Shown: one piece after another, positions 9,562 through 17,838 of the stretch | Layout of the letters: each line of letters starts with the position of its first letter | Numbering within the stretch: the first letter of the stretch is position 1 | NCBI RefSeq assembly: GCF_900111255.1 | Contig: NZ_FOGP01000003.1 | Coordinates: 210,673-274,672, forward strand | DNA from: Parafannyhessea umbonata | GTDB taxonomy: Bacteria > Actinomycetota > Coriobacteriia > Coriobacteriales > Atopobiaceae | Direction of reading: 5' to 3' | DNA length: 64,000 nt | Made by a program: the position numbers and the translations under genes | Notes under the pieces: model-generated | The model's input: only the letters and a program-made list of their open reading frames with translations | Told to the model about the DNA's origin: nothing | Database searches by the model: none

Positions 9562-11658
9562 TTACGAGGCGCTGCCGCCGTTCTTGCTGACAATCTCGTC
9601 CTTGATGTTCTTGGGGACGGCCTCATAGGAGTCGAACTGCATCGTGTAGGATGCGCGACCCTGAGTCTGGGAGCGAAGATCGGTTGCGTAACCGAACATC
9701 TCGCCCAGGGGGACCTTGGCACGGATGACCTTGGTGTTGGCACGATCCTCCATGCCCTCGATCTTGCCACGGCGACCAGAGAGGTTGCCCATGACGTCGC
9801 CCATGTACTGCTCGGGCGTCTCGACCTCGACGAGCTCGATCGGCTCGAGAAGGACGGGATCAGACTGCTTCAGGGCCTCCTTGATGGCCATGGAACCTGC
9901 GACCTTAAATGCGGCCTCAGAGGAGTCGACCTCGTGGTAGGAGCCGTCGACCAGGGTGACCTTGATGTCCTGGACGGGGTAGCCGGCGATGACGCCGCAC
10001 TCGAGCGCCTCCTTGATACCCTTGTCTACAGAGGGGATGTACTCCTTGGGGACGGAGCCACCGACGGTGGCGTCAACGAACTCGTAGCCAAAGCCGGGCT
10101 CCATGGGCTCGAGGTCAATGATGGCGTCGCCGTACTGACCACGACCGCCGGACTGGCGGACAAACTTGCCCTGGCAGTGCTTGACCTCGTGACCAGCGGT
10201 CTCGCGGTACGCGACCTGGGGCTTGCCGACGTTGCAGTCGACGTGGAACTCACGACGCAGGCGGTCGACGATGATCTCGAGGTGAAGCTCGCCCATGCCG
10301 GCGATGATGGTCTGGCCGGTCTCGTGATCGGTGTGGACCTGGAAGGTCGGGTCCTCCTCGGCGAGCTTGGCGAGGCCAACGGACATCTTGTCCTGCTCGG
10401 CCTTGGTCTTGGGCTCGACGGCGACGTCGATGACGGGGTCAGCGAAGTCGATGGACTCAAGGATGATCGGGTTCTTCTCGTCGCAGAGGGTGTCACCGGT
10501 CTGGGTGTTCTTGAGGCCGACGCAAGCGACGATGTCACCGGCGGCGCAGTTGTCACGGTCGACACGGTCGTTGGCGTTCATCTCGAGGATGCGGCCGAGG
10601 CGCTCACGCGAGTCCTTGACGGAGTTGTAAACGTAGGAACCGGAGTCGGCCATGCCGGAGTAGACGCGGATGTAGGTCAGCTTGCCGACGAAGGGATCGG
10701 TCATGATCTTGAAGGCCAGAGCAGAGAAGGGCTCCTTGGGATCCGCGTGACGGATCTCCTCCTCACCCTTGTCGTTCTTGCCGTCGATCTCGGCGACGTC
10801 GAGGGGGCTCGGGAGGTAGTCGATGACTGCGTCGAGGAGCTCCTGGATGCCCTTGTTCTTGTAGGCGGAACCAACGAAGACGGGATTGAGCTCACCGGCG
10901 AGGACGCCCTTTCGAATGGCGGCCTTGAACATGTCGACGGGAATCTCCTCCTCCATGAGGACGGCCTCCATGAGCTCGTCGGAGAAGTTGGCAGCCGCTT
11001 CAAGCAGCTCCTCGCGCTTCTCGGCAGCAAGCTCGGCGAACTCCTCGGGGATGGCATCCATCTTCTCGGGGAAGATCATGCCCTTAGCATCCTCCTTGAA
11101 GTCCCAGGCCTCGTTGGTGACGAGGTCGACGAGGCCCCAGAAGTTGGCCTCGGCACCCATCGGGATCTGAGCCGCGACTGCGTTGGCGCCCAGGCGGTCC
11201 TTCATGGTCTCGATGGCGTGGAAGAAGTCAGAGCCGACACGGTCGAACTTGTTGATGAAGGCGATGCGAGGAACGCCGTAGTTCGCAGCCTGACGCCAGA
11301 CGGTCTCGGACTGGGGCTGAACGCCTGCAACAGCGTCGAAGACGGCAACGGCGCCGTCGAGGACGCGAAGGCAGCGCTCGACCTCAGCGGTGAAGTCGAC
11401 GTGGCCCGGGGTGTCGATGATCTGGATGACGTGATCCTTCCAGAAGCAGGTGGTAGCTGCGGAGGTAATGGTTACGCCGCGCTCCTGCTCCTGAACCATC
11501 CAGTCCATCGTGGCTGCGCCGTCGTGGACCTCACCGATCTTGTGGGTCTTGCCGGTGTAGTAAAGAATACGCTCGGTCGTGGTCGTCTTACCGGCGTCGA
11601 TGTGGGCCATGATGCCGATGTTACGAAGGTCTTCGAGCTTGTACTTAACTTTTGCCAT
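9562..11658 (-). CDS. fusA: Translation elongation factor G
   Basis: 698 residues, standard length. The GTP-binding motifs are all visible: [15 protein letters not shown] (G1), RGVTITSAA (G2), DTPGHVDFT (G3) and NKFD (G4). Domains II to V follow, with the [28 protein letters not shown] stretch of domain IV. EF-G drives translocation and, with RRF, ribosome recycling. It lies 27 bases after rpsG. Confidence 0.98.
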   Translation of the reverse strand: MAKVKYKLEDLRNIGIMAHIDAGKTTTTERILYYTGKTHKIGEVHDGAATMDWMVQEQERGVTITSAATTCFWKDHVIQIIDTPGHVDFTAEVERCLRVLDGAVAVFDAVAGVQPQSETVWRQAANYGVPRIAFINKFDRVGSDFFHAIETMKDRLGANAVAAQIPMGAEANFWGLVDLVTNEAWDFKEDAKGMIFPEKMDAIPEEFAELAAEKREELLEAAANFSDELMEAVLMEEEIPVDMFKAAIRKGVLAGELNPVFVGSAYKNKGIQELLDAVIDYLPSPLDVAEIDGKNDKGEEEIRHADPKEPFSALAFKIMTDPFVGKLTYIRVYSGMADSGSYVYNSVKDSRERLGRILEMNANDRVDRDNCAAGDIVACVGLKNTQTGDTLCDEKNPIILESIDFADPVIDVAVEPKTKAEQDKMSVGLAKLAEEDPTFQVHTDHETGQTIIAGMGELHLEIIVDRLRREFHVDCNVGKPQVAYRETAGHEVKHCQGKFVRQSGGRGQYGDAIIDLEPMEPGFGYEFVDATVGGSVPKEYIPSVDKGIKEALECGVIAGYPVQDIKVTLVDGSYHEVDSSEAAFKVAGSMAIKEALKQSDPVLLEPIELVEVETPEQYMGDVMGNLSGRRGKIEGMEDRANTKVIRAKVPLGEMFGYATDLRSQTQGRASYTMQFDSYEAVPKNIKDEIVSKNGGSAS

Positions 11659-11685
11659 AAGTCTCTACTCCTCGGATTCCCTAAC

Positions 11686-12156
11686 TTAGAAACGGTAGTG
11701 AGAGAACGCGCGGTTGGCCTCTGCCATCTTGAAGAGGTCCTCACGCTTCTTGACAGAAGCGCCGACGCCGTTGGCGGCATCGAGAATCTCGTTGGCAAGG
11801 CGCTCGGCCATGGTCTTCTCCTTGCGAGCACGGCTGAAGTTAACAATCCAACGGATGGCGAGGGTGGTAGCGCGGCGGGAGTTGACCTCCATAGGAACCT
11901 GGTAGGTAGCGCCACCGACACGCTTGGGCTTGACCTCGAGGGTCGGGCGGACGTTGTCCATGGCCTTCTTGAAGGTGGCCAGGGCGTCGCCGTCGGTCTT
12001 CTCCTTGACGATGTCAAAGGCACCGTAGACGATGCGCTCGGCGGTGGCCTTCTTGCCATCGAGGAGGACCTTGTTGATGAGCTGGGTCACGAGACGGTTG
12101 TTGTAAACGGCGTCCGGCATAACCTCACGACGGACTGCTGCTGCACGACGCGGCAT
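11686..12156 (-). CDS. rpsG: 30S ribosomal protein S7
   Basis: 156 residues, the common length. It starts [20 protein letters not shown] and includes the conserved [26 protein letters not shown]7 nucleates assembly of the 30S head. It lies 49 bases after rpsL. Confidence 0.98.
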   Translation of the reverse strand: MPRRAAAVRREVMPDAVYNNRLVTQLINKVLLDGKKATAERIVYGAFDIVKEKTDGDALATFKKAMDNVRPTLEVKPKRVGGATYQVPMEVNSRRATTLAIRWIVNFSRARKEKTMAERLANEILDAANGVGASVKKREDLFKMAEANRAFSHYRF

Positions 12157-12205
12157 GATATATCTCCTAATAACTCGTAGCTAATTCAGACTAAGGTGCG
12201 GAGTC

Positions 12206-12580
12206 CTACTCCTTGGGGCGCTTAGCGCCGTAGCGGGAGCGACCCTGCTTACGGTCCTGAACTGCTGCGCAGTCATAGGCACCGCGGACGATCTTGTAAC
12301 GGACACCAGGGAGGTCGCGAACACGGCCGCCACGGATCAGGACGATGGAGTGCTCCTGAAGGTTGTGGCCCTCGCCGGGAATGTAAGCGGTGACCTCGAT
12401 GCCGTTGACGAGACGGACACGGGCGACCTTACGAAGAGCCGAATTCGGCTTCTTGGGGGTCGTGGTGAAGACGCGCGTGCAGACGCCACGCTTCTGGGGG
12501 TTGTGCTGGAGTGCTGCGTTCTTCGACTTGGCCTTGTGAGAGACGCGGCCCTGGCGAACAAGCTGGTTGATGGTAGGCAA
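12206..12580 (-). CDS. rpsL: 30S ribosomal protein S12, with Arg at position 88
   Basis: 124 residues starting at a TTG (12580), with AAGGAG 8 bases before it. S12 is part of the decoding centre. The [13 protein letters not shown] loop keeps Lys43. In the second conserved loop the sequence is [10 protein letters not shown], so residue 88 is Arg (codon CGC) where Lys is the rule; K88R is a known streptomycin-resistance change in several bacteria. The gene leads the str operon and follows a clear promoter. Confidence 0.97.
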   Translation of the reverse strand: MPTINQLVRQGRVSHKAKSKNAALQHNPQKRGVCTRVFTTTPKKPNSALRKVARVRLVNGIEVTAYIPGEGHNLQEHSIVLIRGGRVRDLPGVRYKIVRGAYDCAAVQDRKQGRSRYGAKRPKE

Positions 12581-12704
12581 AGCTCTTCTCCTTATTCGTT
12601 CAAACAGAGTGTGTGGTGCGCGAGCACCTATGTATCAGAAGCACCTCAGCACCGATGCCTCGGATTGTCGGACAGATATGATGCGCACAAATGCGCAAGC
12701 GTGT

Positions 12705-12734
12705 ACTTTACGCGCTTGCATGCAGGGTTGTCAA
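12705..12734 (-). promoter_or_regulatory. Promoter of the str operon
   Basis: On the minus strand a perfect -35 TTGACA (12734-12729) is followed after 18 bases by TAAAGT (12710-12705). It would give a leader of about 120 bases before rpsL. Confidence 0.75.
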
Positions 12735-12800
12735 AACACCACGGACCCGGGCGTATCCCTTTTCCACGTTCTGCCCACAAGCGGGGTAAGAAGCGCGTGT

Positions 12801-13190
12801 CTACTCGCTCGTCTCCACGTCTTCCGACGCGTGCTGGAGACCGACGCGCATGAGCTCGGCCACGTGGGCGTCGGCAAGGCTGTAGATCATGCGCTGGCCG
12901 TCGCGTCTGGCGTTCACCAGGCCACGATCGCGCAGGAGCCTGAGCTGATGGGAGATGGCAGACTGCGAGACGTGACAGACTTCCTGAAGGTCGGACACGC
13001 TCCTCTCACCCTCGACGAGGACTCCCAGAATCTGGAAGCGCGTGAAGTCGGACAGGGCGTCGAATATCTGCGTAGCGCTATACACAACGTCGTCGTTTGC
13101 CAGGAGCTCGCGCAGCTGGTGGCCGTCAACCTCCTTCGCGTCAACGCCCCCAAAGTCCAAACTCGCCTCGTGCTCGCGCTGATCCGACAT
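12801..13190 (-). CDS. ArsR-family winged-helix regulator
   Basis: 129 residues from the ATG at 13190 (MSDQREHEASLDFGG), preceded by GAGGGGGCGGG; the longer frame crosses the promoter of the divergent gene. The winged helix is clear (ALSDFTRFQILGVLVEGERSVSDLQEVCHVSQSAISHQLRLLRDRGLV). The recognition-helix region has a single Cys (EVCHVS) instead of the ELCVCDL metal site of ArsR/CadC, and I see no His-rich C-terminal site, so what it senses is unknown. It lies divergent to the ATPase/oxidoreductase cluster and may control it. Confidence 0.88.
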   Translation of the reverse strand: MSDQREHEASLDFGGVDAKEVDGHQLRELLANDDVVYSATQIFDALSDFTRFQILGVLVEGERSVSDLQEVCHVSQSAISHQLRLLRDRGLVNARRDGQRMIYSLADAHVAELMRVGLQHASEDVETSE

Positions 13191-13266
13191 GCCCGCCCCC
13201 TCTATTTCTGCGTTACGTTTCCAGTGTACCCCGCGCCCGGCCAACGTGACGATTGGGGCACGGCTT

Positions 13267-13295
13267 TTGGGACGCGCCCACATCGCAGGTAGACT
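13267..13295 (+). promoter_or_regulatory. Promoter candidate of the oxidoreductase cluster
   Basis: TTGGGA (13267-13272) and TAGACT (13290-13295) are separated by 17 bases and lie about 50 bases before the ATPase start. The site is in the divergent gap shared with the ArsR gene. Confidence 0.5.
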
Positions 13296-13347
13296 GGAGC
13301 GGACAAGACACGAGGCCAAACCACCGACGAAGATGCAGGTGAGCAGC

Positions 13348-14199
13348 ATGAGCACAACGGACAGCACCCGTCAGATCGACCCTCTGGACCTTCCCGCCAT
13401 CACGGTCCTGGTGGGACACGCCGGCGTCGGCAAGACGAACACCGCCCTCGGCCTGGCGCTCGCCCATGCTGCGCGAGGCCTTCGCGTGGCCCTCTGTGAC
13501 CTGGACGTCGTCAACCCCTACTTCCGCTCGAGCGACTACGCGCGAGAGCTTGAGGAGAAGGGCATCGAGCTCATCGCCCCGGTGTTTGCCGGAACAACGC
13601 TCGACACGCCCAGCCTGAGCGGCCGCCTGGACGCGGTGGTCGAGCGCGTCACGCAGGCCCAGGCGCAGGCGGGCCGCGCCCCCTCCCCCGAGAGGCTGAT
13701 CATAGACGTGGGCGGAGACGACGACGGAGCCACCACGCTGGGACGCTATGCAACGCAACTCAGGCAGGCGGGCGTGCGTGTCCTGTACGTCGCAAGCGCA
13801 TACCGCAGCCTGACGCAGACGCCAGAGGAGGCCGCGGCGATGCTTCCCGACATCGAGTGGCACGCCCGCCTGAAGGCCGACGCGCTCTTGAACACCAGCA
13901 ACCTCTCCGACCAAACCACGCCCGAAGACGTTCGCCGCGGGCGCGCCTTCGCCTCCAGGCTCTCGAGCCTGACGGGCCTGCCTTTTGCCGGGAGCGTGGT
14001 GCCGCGCGCGACGATAGCGGCCCTTGCCTCGGAAGGTCCGTGCCAAGGGGAGGCGCGGGCACTTCTCGCCAGCGGCGGAGCGTGCGAAATCTGCGGCTCG
14101 TCGGCACCTGAAATTGCCGCGTTGTTAACAGACGCCGATTCGCCGTCAGAAAAACTCATCATGGTGCCTAGATTTGTCTCTATGCCCTGGGAGATGTAG
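13348..14199 (+). CDS. P-loop ATPase of MinD/ParA type, first gene of the oxidoreductase cluster
   Basis: 283 residues from the ATG at 13348, with AGGTGA five bases upstream. The N-terminus has a Walker A motif (GHAGVGKT, residues 23-30) followed by LGLALAHAARGLRVALCDLDVVNPYF, a ParA/MinD-like pattern with Walker A'. It lacks the lysine of the deviant KGGxGKT motif. Near the C-terminus CEIC (about 246-249) is a possible metal or Fe-S site, as in the CxxC of Mrp/NBP35 carriers. Placed before ferredoxin-dependent enzyme genes, it may help assemble their clusters; this is an inference. Confidence 0.8.
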   Translation: MSTTDSTRQIDPLDLPAITVLVGHAGVGKTNTALGLALAHAARGLRVALCDLDVVNPYFRSSDYARELEEKGIELIAPVFAGTTLDTPSLSGRLDAVVERVTQAQAQAGRAPSPERLIIDVGGDDDGATTLGRYATQLRQAGVRVLYVASAYRSLTQTPEEAAAMLPDIEWHARLKADALLNTSNLSDQTTPEDVRRGRAFASRLSSLTGLPFAGSVVPRATIAALASEGPCQGEARALLASGGACEICGSSAPEIAALLTDADSPSEKLIMVPRFVSMPWEM

Positions 14200-14275
14200 A
14201 GGGGTCCCCGGGGCAGCATAGCGGCCAGAACGACCGCATGACCAACGCTTATGCCCCCAGAGAGGGAGGGATCGC

Positions 14276-14482
14276 ATGGCTCGCATCATTGTTGACGATG
14301 TGCACTGTAAGGGCTGTGGCCTGTGCGTCGCGGCCTGTCCCAAGGGCGTGCTCGCGCTAGACAGCGAGCGCATCACGCCAAAGGGCTACCACCCCGCCAA
14401 GCTCGTTGACCCCGATGGATGCATTGGATGCTCTTCGTGCTACATGACCTGCCCCGACGTTGCTATTACGGTGGTGAGATAA
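14276..14482 (+). CDS. 2-oxoacid:ferredoxin oxidoreductase, delta (ferredoxin) subunit
   Basis: 68 residues with two complete 4Fe-4S motifs, CKGCGLCVAACP and CIGCSSCYMTCP. This is the small electron-transfer subunit of four-subunit 2-oxoacid oxidoreductases (KorD/VorD type). It ends directly before the alpha subunit ATG, so the two are coupled. A 76-base gap separates it from the ATPase. Confidence 0.92.
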   Translation: MARIIVDDVHCKGCGLCVAACPKGVLALDSERITPKGYHPAKLVDPDGCIGCSSCYMTCPDVAITVVR

Positions 14483-15604
14483 ATGGCAGATCAGCAGATT
14501 TCAGCCGCCTCGGAGGACCGCGTCCTCATGAAGGGCAACGAGGTCCTGGCAGAGGCCGCCATGCGCGCCGGCTGCCGGTTCTTCTTTGGCTACCCCATCA
14601 CGCCGCAGACCGAGCTCGCCGCCTACATGGCCAAGAAGCTCCCCAAGATCGGCGGCACGTTCCTGCAGGCCGAGTCCGAGATCGCCGCGATCAACATGGT
14701 CTACGGCGCGGGTGCCGCTGGCGCGCGCGCAATGACCTCGAGCTCGAGTCCCGGCGTCTCGCTCAAGGGCGAGGGGATCTCGTACATGGCGGGCGCCGAC
14801 GTCCCCGGCGTCATCATCAACGTCGAGCGTGGAGGTCCCGGCCTGGGTGGCATTCAGCCCTCGCAGTCCGACTACTTCCAGGCGACGCGCGCCATGGGCC
14901 ACGGCGACTTCTTCATGCCGGTCCTCGCGCCCAGCACCGTGCAGGAGATGGCTGACCTCATCTACCTGGCCTTCGACCTGGCGGACGAGTACCGCACCCC
15001 CGCCATGATCCTGGCGGACGGCATGATCGGCCAGATGATGGAGCCCGTCACGCTGCCTCCCGCACGCGACCCCAAGGACCTCCCCAAGAAGCCCTGGGCA
15101 ACCACCGGCACACACATGGAGCGAGAGCACAACGTGATCAACTCGCTCTTCCTGACGCCGCAGAAGCTTGAGGACACCAACCGCGAGCGCTTCGAGCGCT
15201 ACAAGAAGATCGAGGCGACCCAGCAGCGCCAGGAGCTCTTCATGTGCGACGACGCCGACATCGTCCTGGTTGCATTCGGAGCCGCGTCGCGCATTGCCCG
15301 CACGGCCGTTCGCGCCGCACGCAACAAGGGCATCAAGGCAGGCCTCCTGAGACCCATCACCCTGTGGCCCTTCCCGACCAAGGCAATCGACGGCATCGTC
15401 GAGGGCGGCGCGAAGGCATTCATGTCCGTCGAGCTCAACATGGGCCAGATGGTCCAGGACGTCGAGCTGGCCACACGCGGCCGCGTGCCCGTGTCTTTCT
15501 ACGGCCGCACCGGTGGCGTTCTTCCCACGCCCGAGGAGATCCTCGAGCAGATCGAGCTCCGCGCAAGCGAGCTCGGCATCAATCCCGCAAAGGCAGGTGA
15601 GTAA
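14483..15604 (+). CDS. 2-oxoacid:ferredoxin oxidoreductase, alpha subunit
   Basis: 373 residues. The N-terminal stretch GNEVLAEAAMRAGCRFFFGYPITPQTE is the alpha-subunit signature of the VOR/KOR group, and GQMMEPV and a C-terminal transketolase-like domain follow. The complex converts a 2-oxoacid and CoA to an acyl-CoA, CO2 and reduced ferredoxin. I cannot tell from sequence alone whether the substrate is 2-oxoglutarate, a branched-chain 2-oxoacid or an aryl pyruvate; the acyl-CoA synthetase next door favours a branched-chain or aryl acid. Confidence 0.92.
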   Translation: MADQQISAASEDRVLMKGNEVLAEAAMRAGCRFFFGYPITPQTELAAYMAKKLPKIGGTFLQAESEIAAINMVYGAGAAGARAMTSSSSPGVSLKGEGISYMAGADVPGVIINVERGGPGLGGIQPSQSDYFQATRAMGHGDFFMPVLAPSTVQEMADLIYLAFDLADEYRTPAMILADGMIGQMMEPVTLPPARDPKDLPKKPWATTGTHMEREHNVINSLFLTPQKLEDTNRERFERYKKIEATQQRQELFMCDDADIVLVAFGAASRIARTAVRAARNKGIKAGLLRPITLWPFPTKAIDGIVEGGAKAFMSVELNMGQMVQDVELATRGRVPVSFYGRTGGVLPTPEEILEQIELRASELGINPAKAGE

Positions 15605-15606
15605 CC

Positions 15607-16491
15607 ATGGCAACCGCCCCCAAGACCCTTCCCGACTACCAGGAGGAGCGCATCGGCTCGCAGATTGCGGCAGACGAGAAGATCGTCTCTGCCCGACCCC
15701 ACGCGCTCGCGGACAAGGTGTTCAACTTCTGCCCGGGCTGCACGCACGGCATCGTCCACCGCCTCGTAGCCGAGGCCATCGACGAGCTCGGCATCGAGGG
15801 CAAGACTGTGGGCATCTCGCCCGTCGGCTGCTCCGTCATGAACTACGACTTCTTCAACTGTGACATGATCGAGGCGTCGCACGGTCGCGCTCCCGCGGTC
15901 GCCACCGCGGTCAAGCGCGTCCACCCCGAGAACGTCGTCTTCGCCTACCAAGGCGACGGCGACCTTGCCTCCATCGGCACCGCCGAGACCGTGCACGCGG
16001 CAACGCGCGGCGAGCACATCACGGTGATTTTCATCAACAACGCCATCTACGGCATGACCGGAGGCCAGATGGCCCCGACGTCGCTGCCCAACCAGGTCAC
16101 TCAGACCAGCCCGTATGGTCGCGACGTCACCAAGGTCGGCTTCCCCATCCGCATGAGCGAGATGCTCGCCACCCTGGACGGCCCGGCTTACATCGAGCGC
16201 GTCGCCTGCGATTCGACGGCACACATCCGGCAGGCCAAGAAAGCCATCAAGAAGGCCTTCGAGAACCAGGTAAACGGTGTCGGCTACTCCTTCGTCGAGG
16301 TCGTCGCCACGTGCCCGACCAACTGGGGCATGACCCCGCAGGCCGCCTTCGACTGGCTTCGCGAGAACATGCTTCCCTACTATCCGCTCGGCGTCTACAA
16401 GGACGTTTCCGCAGAGGGCTACTCGAACGCATACGAGGCTGCCGCGGAGCGCGCCAAGGACTGCCCCATCGCCCAAAAGAAGGAGGGCTAG
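15607..16491 (+). CDS. 2-oxoacid:ferredoxin oxidoreductase, beta subunit
   Basis: 294 residues. It has the CPGCTHGIVHRL motif and the TPP-binding pattern GDGDLASIGTAE...NNAIYGMTGGQMAPTS. This subunit binds thiamine diphosphate and, in the family, a 4Fe-4S cluster. It starts 2 bases after the alpha subunit stop. Confidence 0.92.
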   Translation: MATAPKTLPDYQEERIGSQIAADEKIVSARPHALADKVFNFCPGCTHGIVHRLVAEAIDELGIEGKTVGISPVGCSVMNYDFFNCDMIEASHGRAPAVATAVKRVHPENVVFAYQGDGDLASIGTAETVHAATRGEHITVIFINNAIYGMTGGQMAPTSLPNQVTQTSPYGRDVTKVGFPIRMSEMLATLDGPAYIERVACDSTAHIRQAKKAIKKAFENQVNGVGYSFVEVVATCPTNWGMTPQAAFDWLRENMLPYYPLGVYKDVSAEGYSNAYEAAAERAKDCPIAQKKEG

Positions 16492-16492
16492 C

Positions 16493-17065
16493 ATGGCAAT
16501 GCCAACGGACACCTCCATGAAGACCAACGAGATGCTCTGCGTCCTCTCCGGCTTTGGCGGCCAGGGCGTTCTGTTTGCCGGCAAGGTCATGGCCAACGCA
16601 GGCCTACTGGACGGTCGCAACGTCTCGTGGATGCCATCCTACGGCCCCGAGATGCGTGGCGGCACCGCAAACTGCAACGTCTCGCTCTCCGACGAGGCGA
16701 TCGGCTCCCCGTTTATCACGAAGCCGACCGCCCTCATCGCGCTGAACCAGCCTTCCGTCGAAAAGTTCGGCCCCACCCTGGTCGAGGGCGGCATCGCGAT
16801 CATCGACACGACACTCGCGATGAACGCTGATGCCGTCGAGCTTCCCGCGGGGGTCAGGCGCTTCTCGTTCAAGGCGACGCAACTCGCCGAGGACAAGGGC
16901 CTCAAGGGTCTCGCCAACATCGTCTGCCTCGGCAAGCTGTGGGCCGAGACCCAGTTCGCCGACCTGGACGTGCTCGAGGCCGCCCTCAGGAAGTGCGTGC
17001 CCCCCAAGCACGCCAACCTGCTGGAACCCAACCTCAAGGCCCTTCACATGGGCATCGAGCTTTAG
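16493..17065 (+). CDS. 2-oxoacid:ferredoxin oxidoreductase, gamma subunit
   Basis: 190 residues. The sequence begins CVLSGFGGQGVLFAGKVMANAG, the conserved gamma-subunit Gly-rich motif, followed by the SYGPEMRGGTANCNV stretch. Order delta-alpha-beta-gamma is typical of VOR/KOR operons. It starts just after the beta subunit stop. Confidence 0.92.
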   Translation: MAMPTDTSMKTNEMLCVLSGFGGQGVLFAGKVMANAGLLDGRNVSWMPSYGPEMRGGTANCNVSLSDEAIGSPFITKPTALIALNQPSVEKFGPTLVEGGIAIIDTTLAMNADAVELPAGVRRFSFKATQLAEDKGLKGLANIVCLGKLWAETQFADLDVLEAALRKCVPPKHANLLEPNLKALHMGIEL

Positions 17066-17084
17066 TCAACGGGAGGAGACACAC

Positions 17085-17726
17085 ATGGAGTTCAGCGGCG
17101 ACGAGCTCGCCGAGCGTGAGCAGCGCCAGGAGATCGCGAACCGCATTCGCAGCCTGCGTGAGGACAACGAGCTCTCCATTCAGGAGATGGCCTGGGCGAC
17201 CGGCCGCTCCCCCGAAGAGTATGAAGCTCGCGAGTCCGGCGAGGCCGACCTTACGTTCACCTTCCTCTTCAAGTGCGCGCGCAAGCTTGGCGTCGACATC
17301 ACCGAGCTCATGACCGGAGAGAGCCCCCACATCAAGTGGTACTCGATCGTGCGTGCCCACGAGGGCATGCAGATCAAGCGTCACAGCCAGTTCGAGTACC
17401 TTCACAAGGCACCCTTCTTCAAGGGACGCATGTGCGAGCCCTTCCTCGTCGACGTGCCGTACGACGAGAAGCTCCAGCACGAGCCCATTCACTTGTCCTA
17501 CCACGCGGGCCAAGAGCTCGATCTGGTCATCAAGGGACACCTGCGCTTCCAGTTCGAGGACCACGCCGAGGACGTCGGCCCTGGCGACACCCTGCTTTAC
17601 GATTCGGGCCGCGGACACGGCATCATCGCCATCGACGGTGAGGACGCGCAGATCTTTGCGGTAGTGCTTCCCACCGAAGAGCGGGACATGGATCCCGACA
17701 ACAAGCCGATTGAGGGCATTAGGTAG
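17085..17726 (+). CDS. XRE-family regulator with C-terminal cupin domain
   Basis: 213 residues from the ATG at 17085 (GGGAGGAG upstream). The N-terminal helix-turn-helix is visible (IANRIRSLREDNELSIQEMAWATG, about 15-40), followed by a cupin barrel (HAGQELDLVIKGHLRFQFED, then VGPGDTLLYDSGRGHGI). Such XRE-cupin proteins commonly sense a small ligand and control the adjacent metabolic genes, so it may regulate this cluster or the synthetase downstream. It lies in the middle of the operon. Confidence 0.9.
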   Translation: MEFSGDELAEREQRQEIANRIRSLREDNELSIQEMAWATGRSPEEYEARESGEADLTFTFLFKCARKLGVDITELMTGESPHIKWYSIVRAHEGMQIKRHSQFEYLHKAPFFKGRMCEPFLVDVPYDEKLQHEPIHLSYHAGQELDLVIKGHLRFQFEDHAEDVGPGDTLLYDSGRGHGIIAIDGEDAQIFAVVLPTEERDMDPDNKPIEGIR

Positions 17727-17838
17727 GCATCGCCTGCTCACGCGGACGGTGCCCTATGACGGCCAAGCGCAAGCGAGGCTCGGTTTGCCATACCCAACGG
17801 CCGGCATTCGCCGGCATGTGCCCAAAAGGATCGAAACA

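Noticed and set aside
9934..12180. Plus-strand open frame of 748 codons opposite fusA and rpsG
   Set aside because: Antisense shadow crossing two genes; composition bias only.
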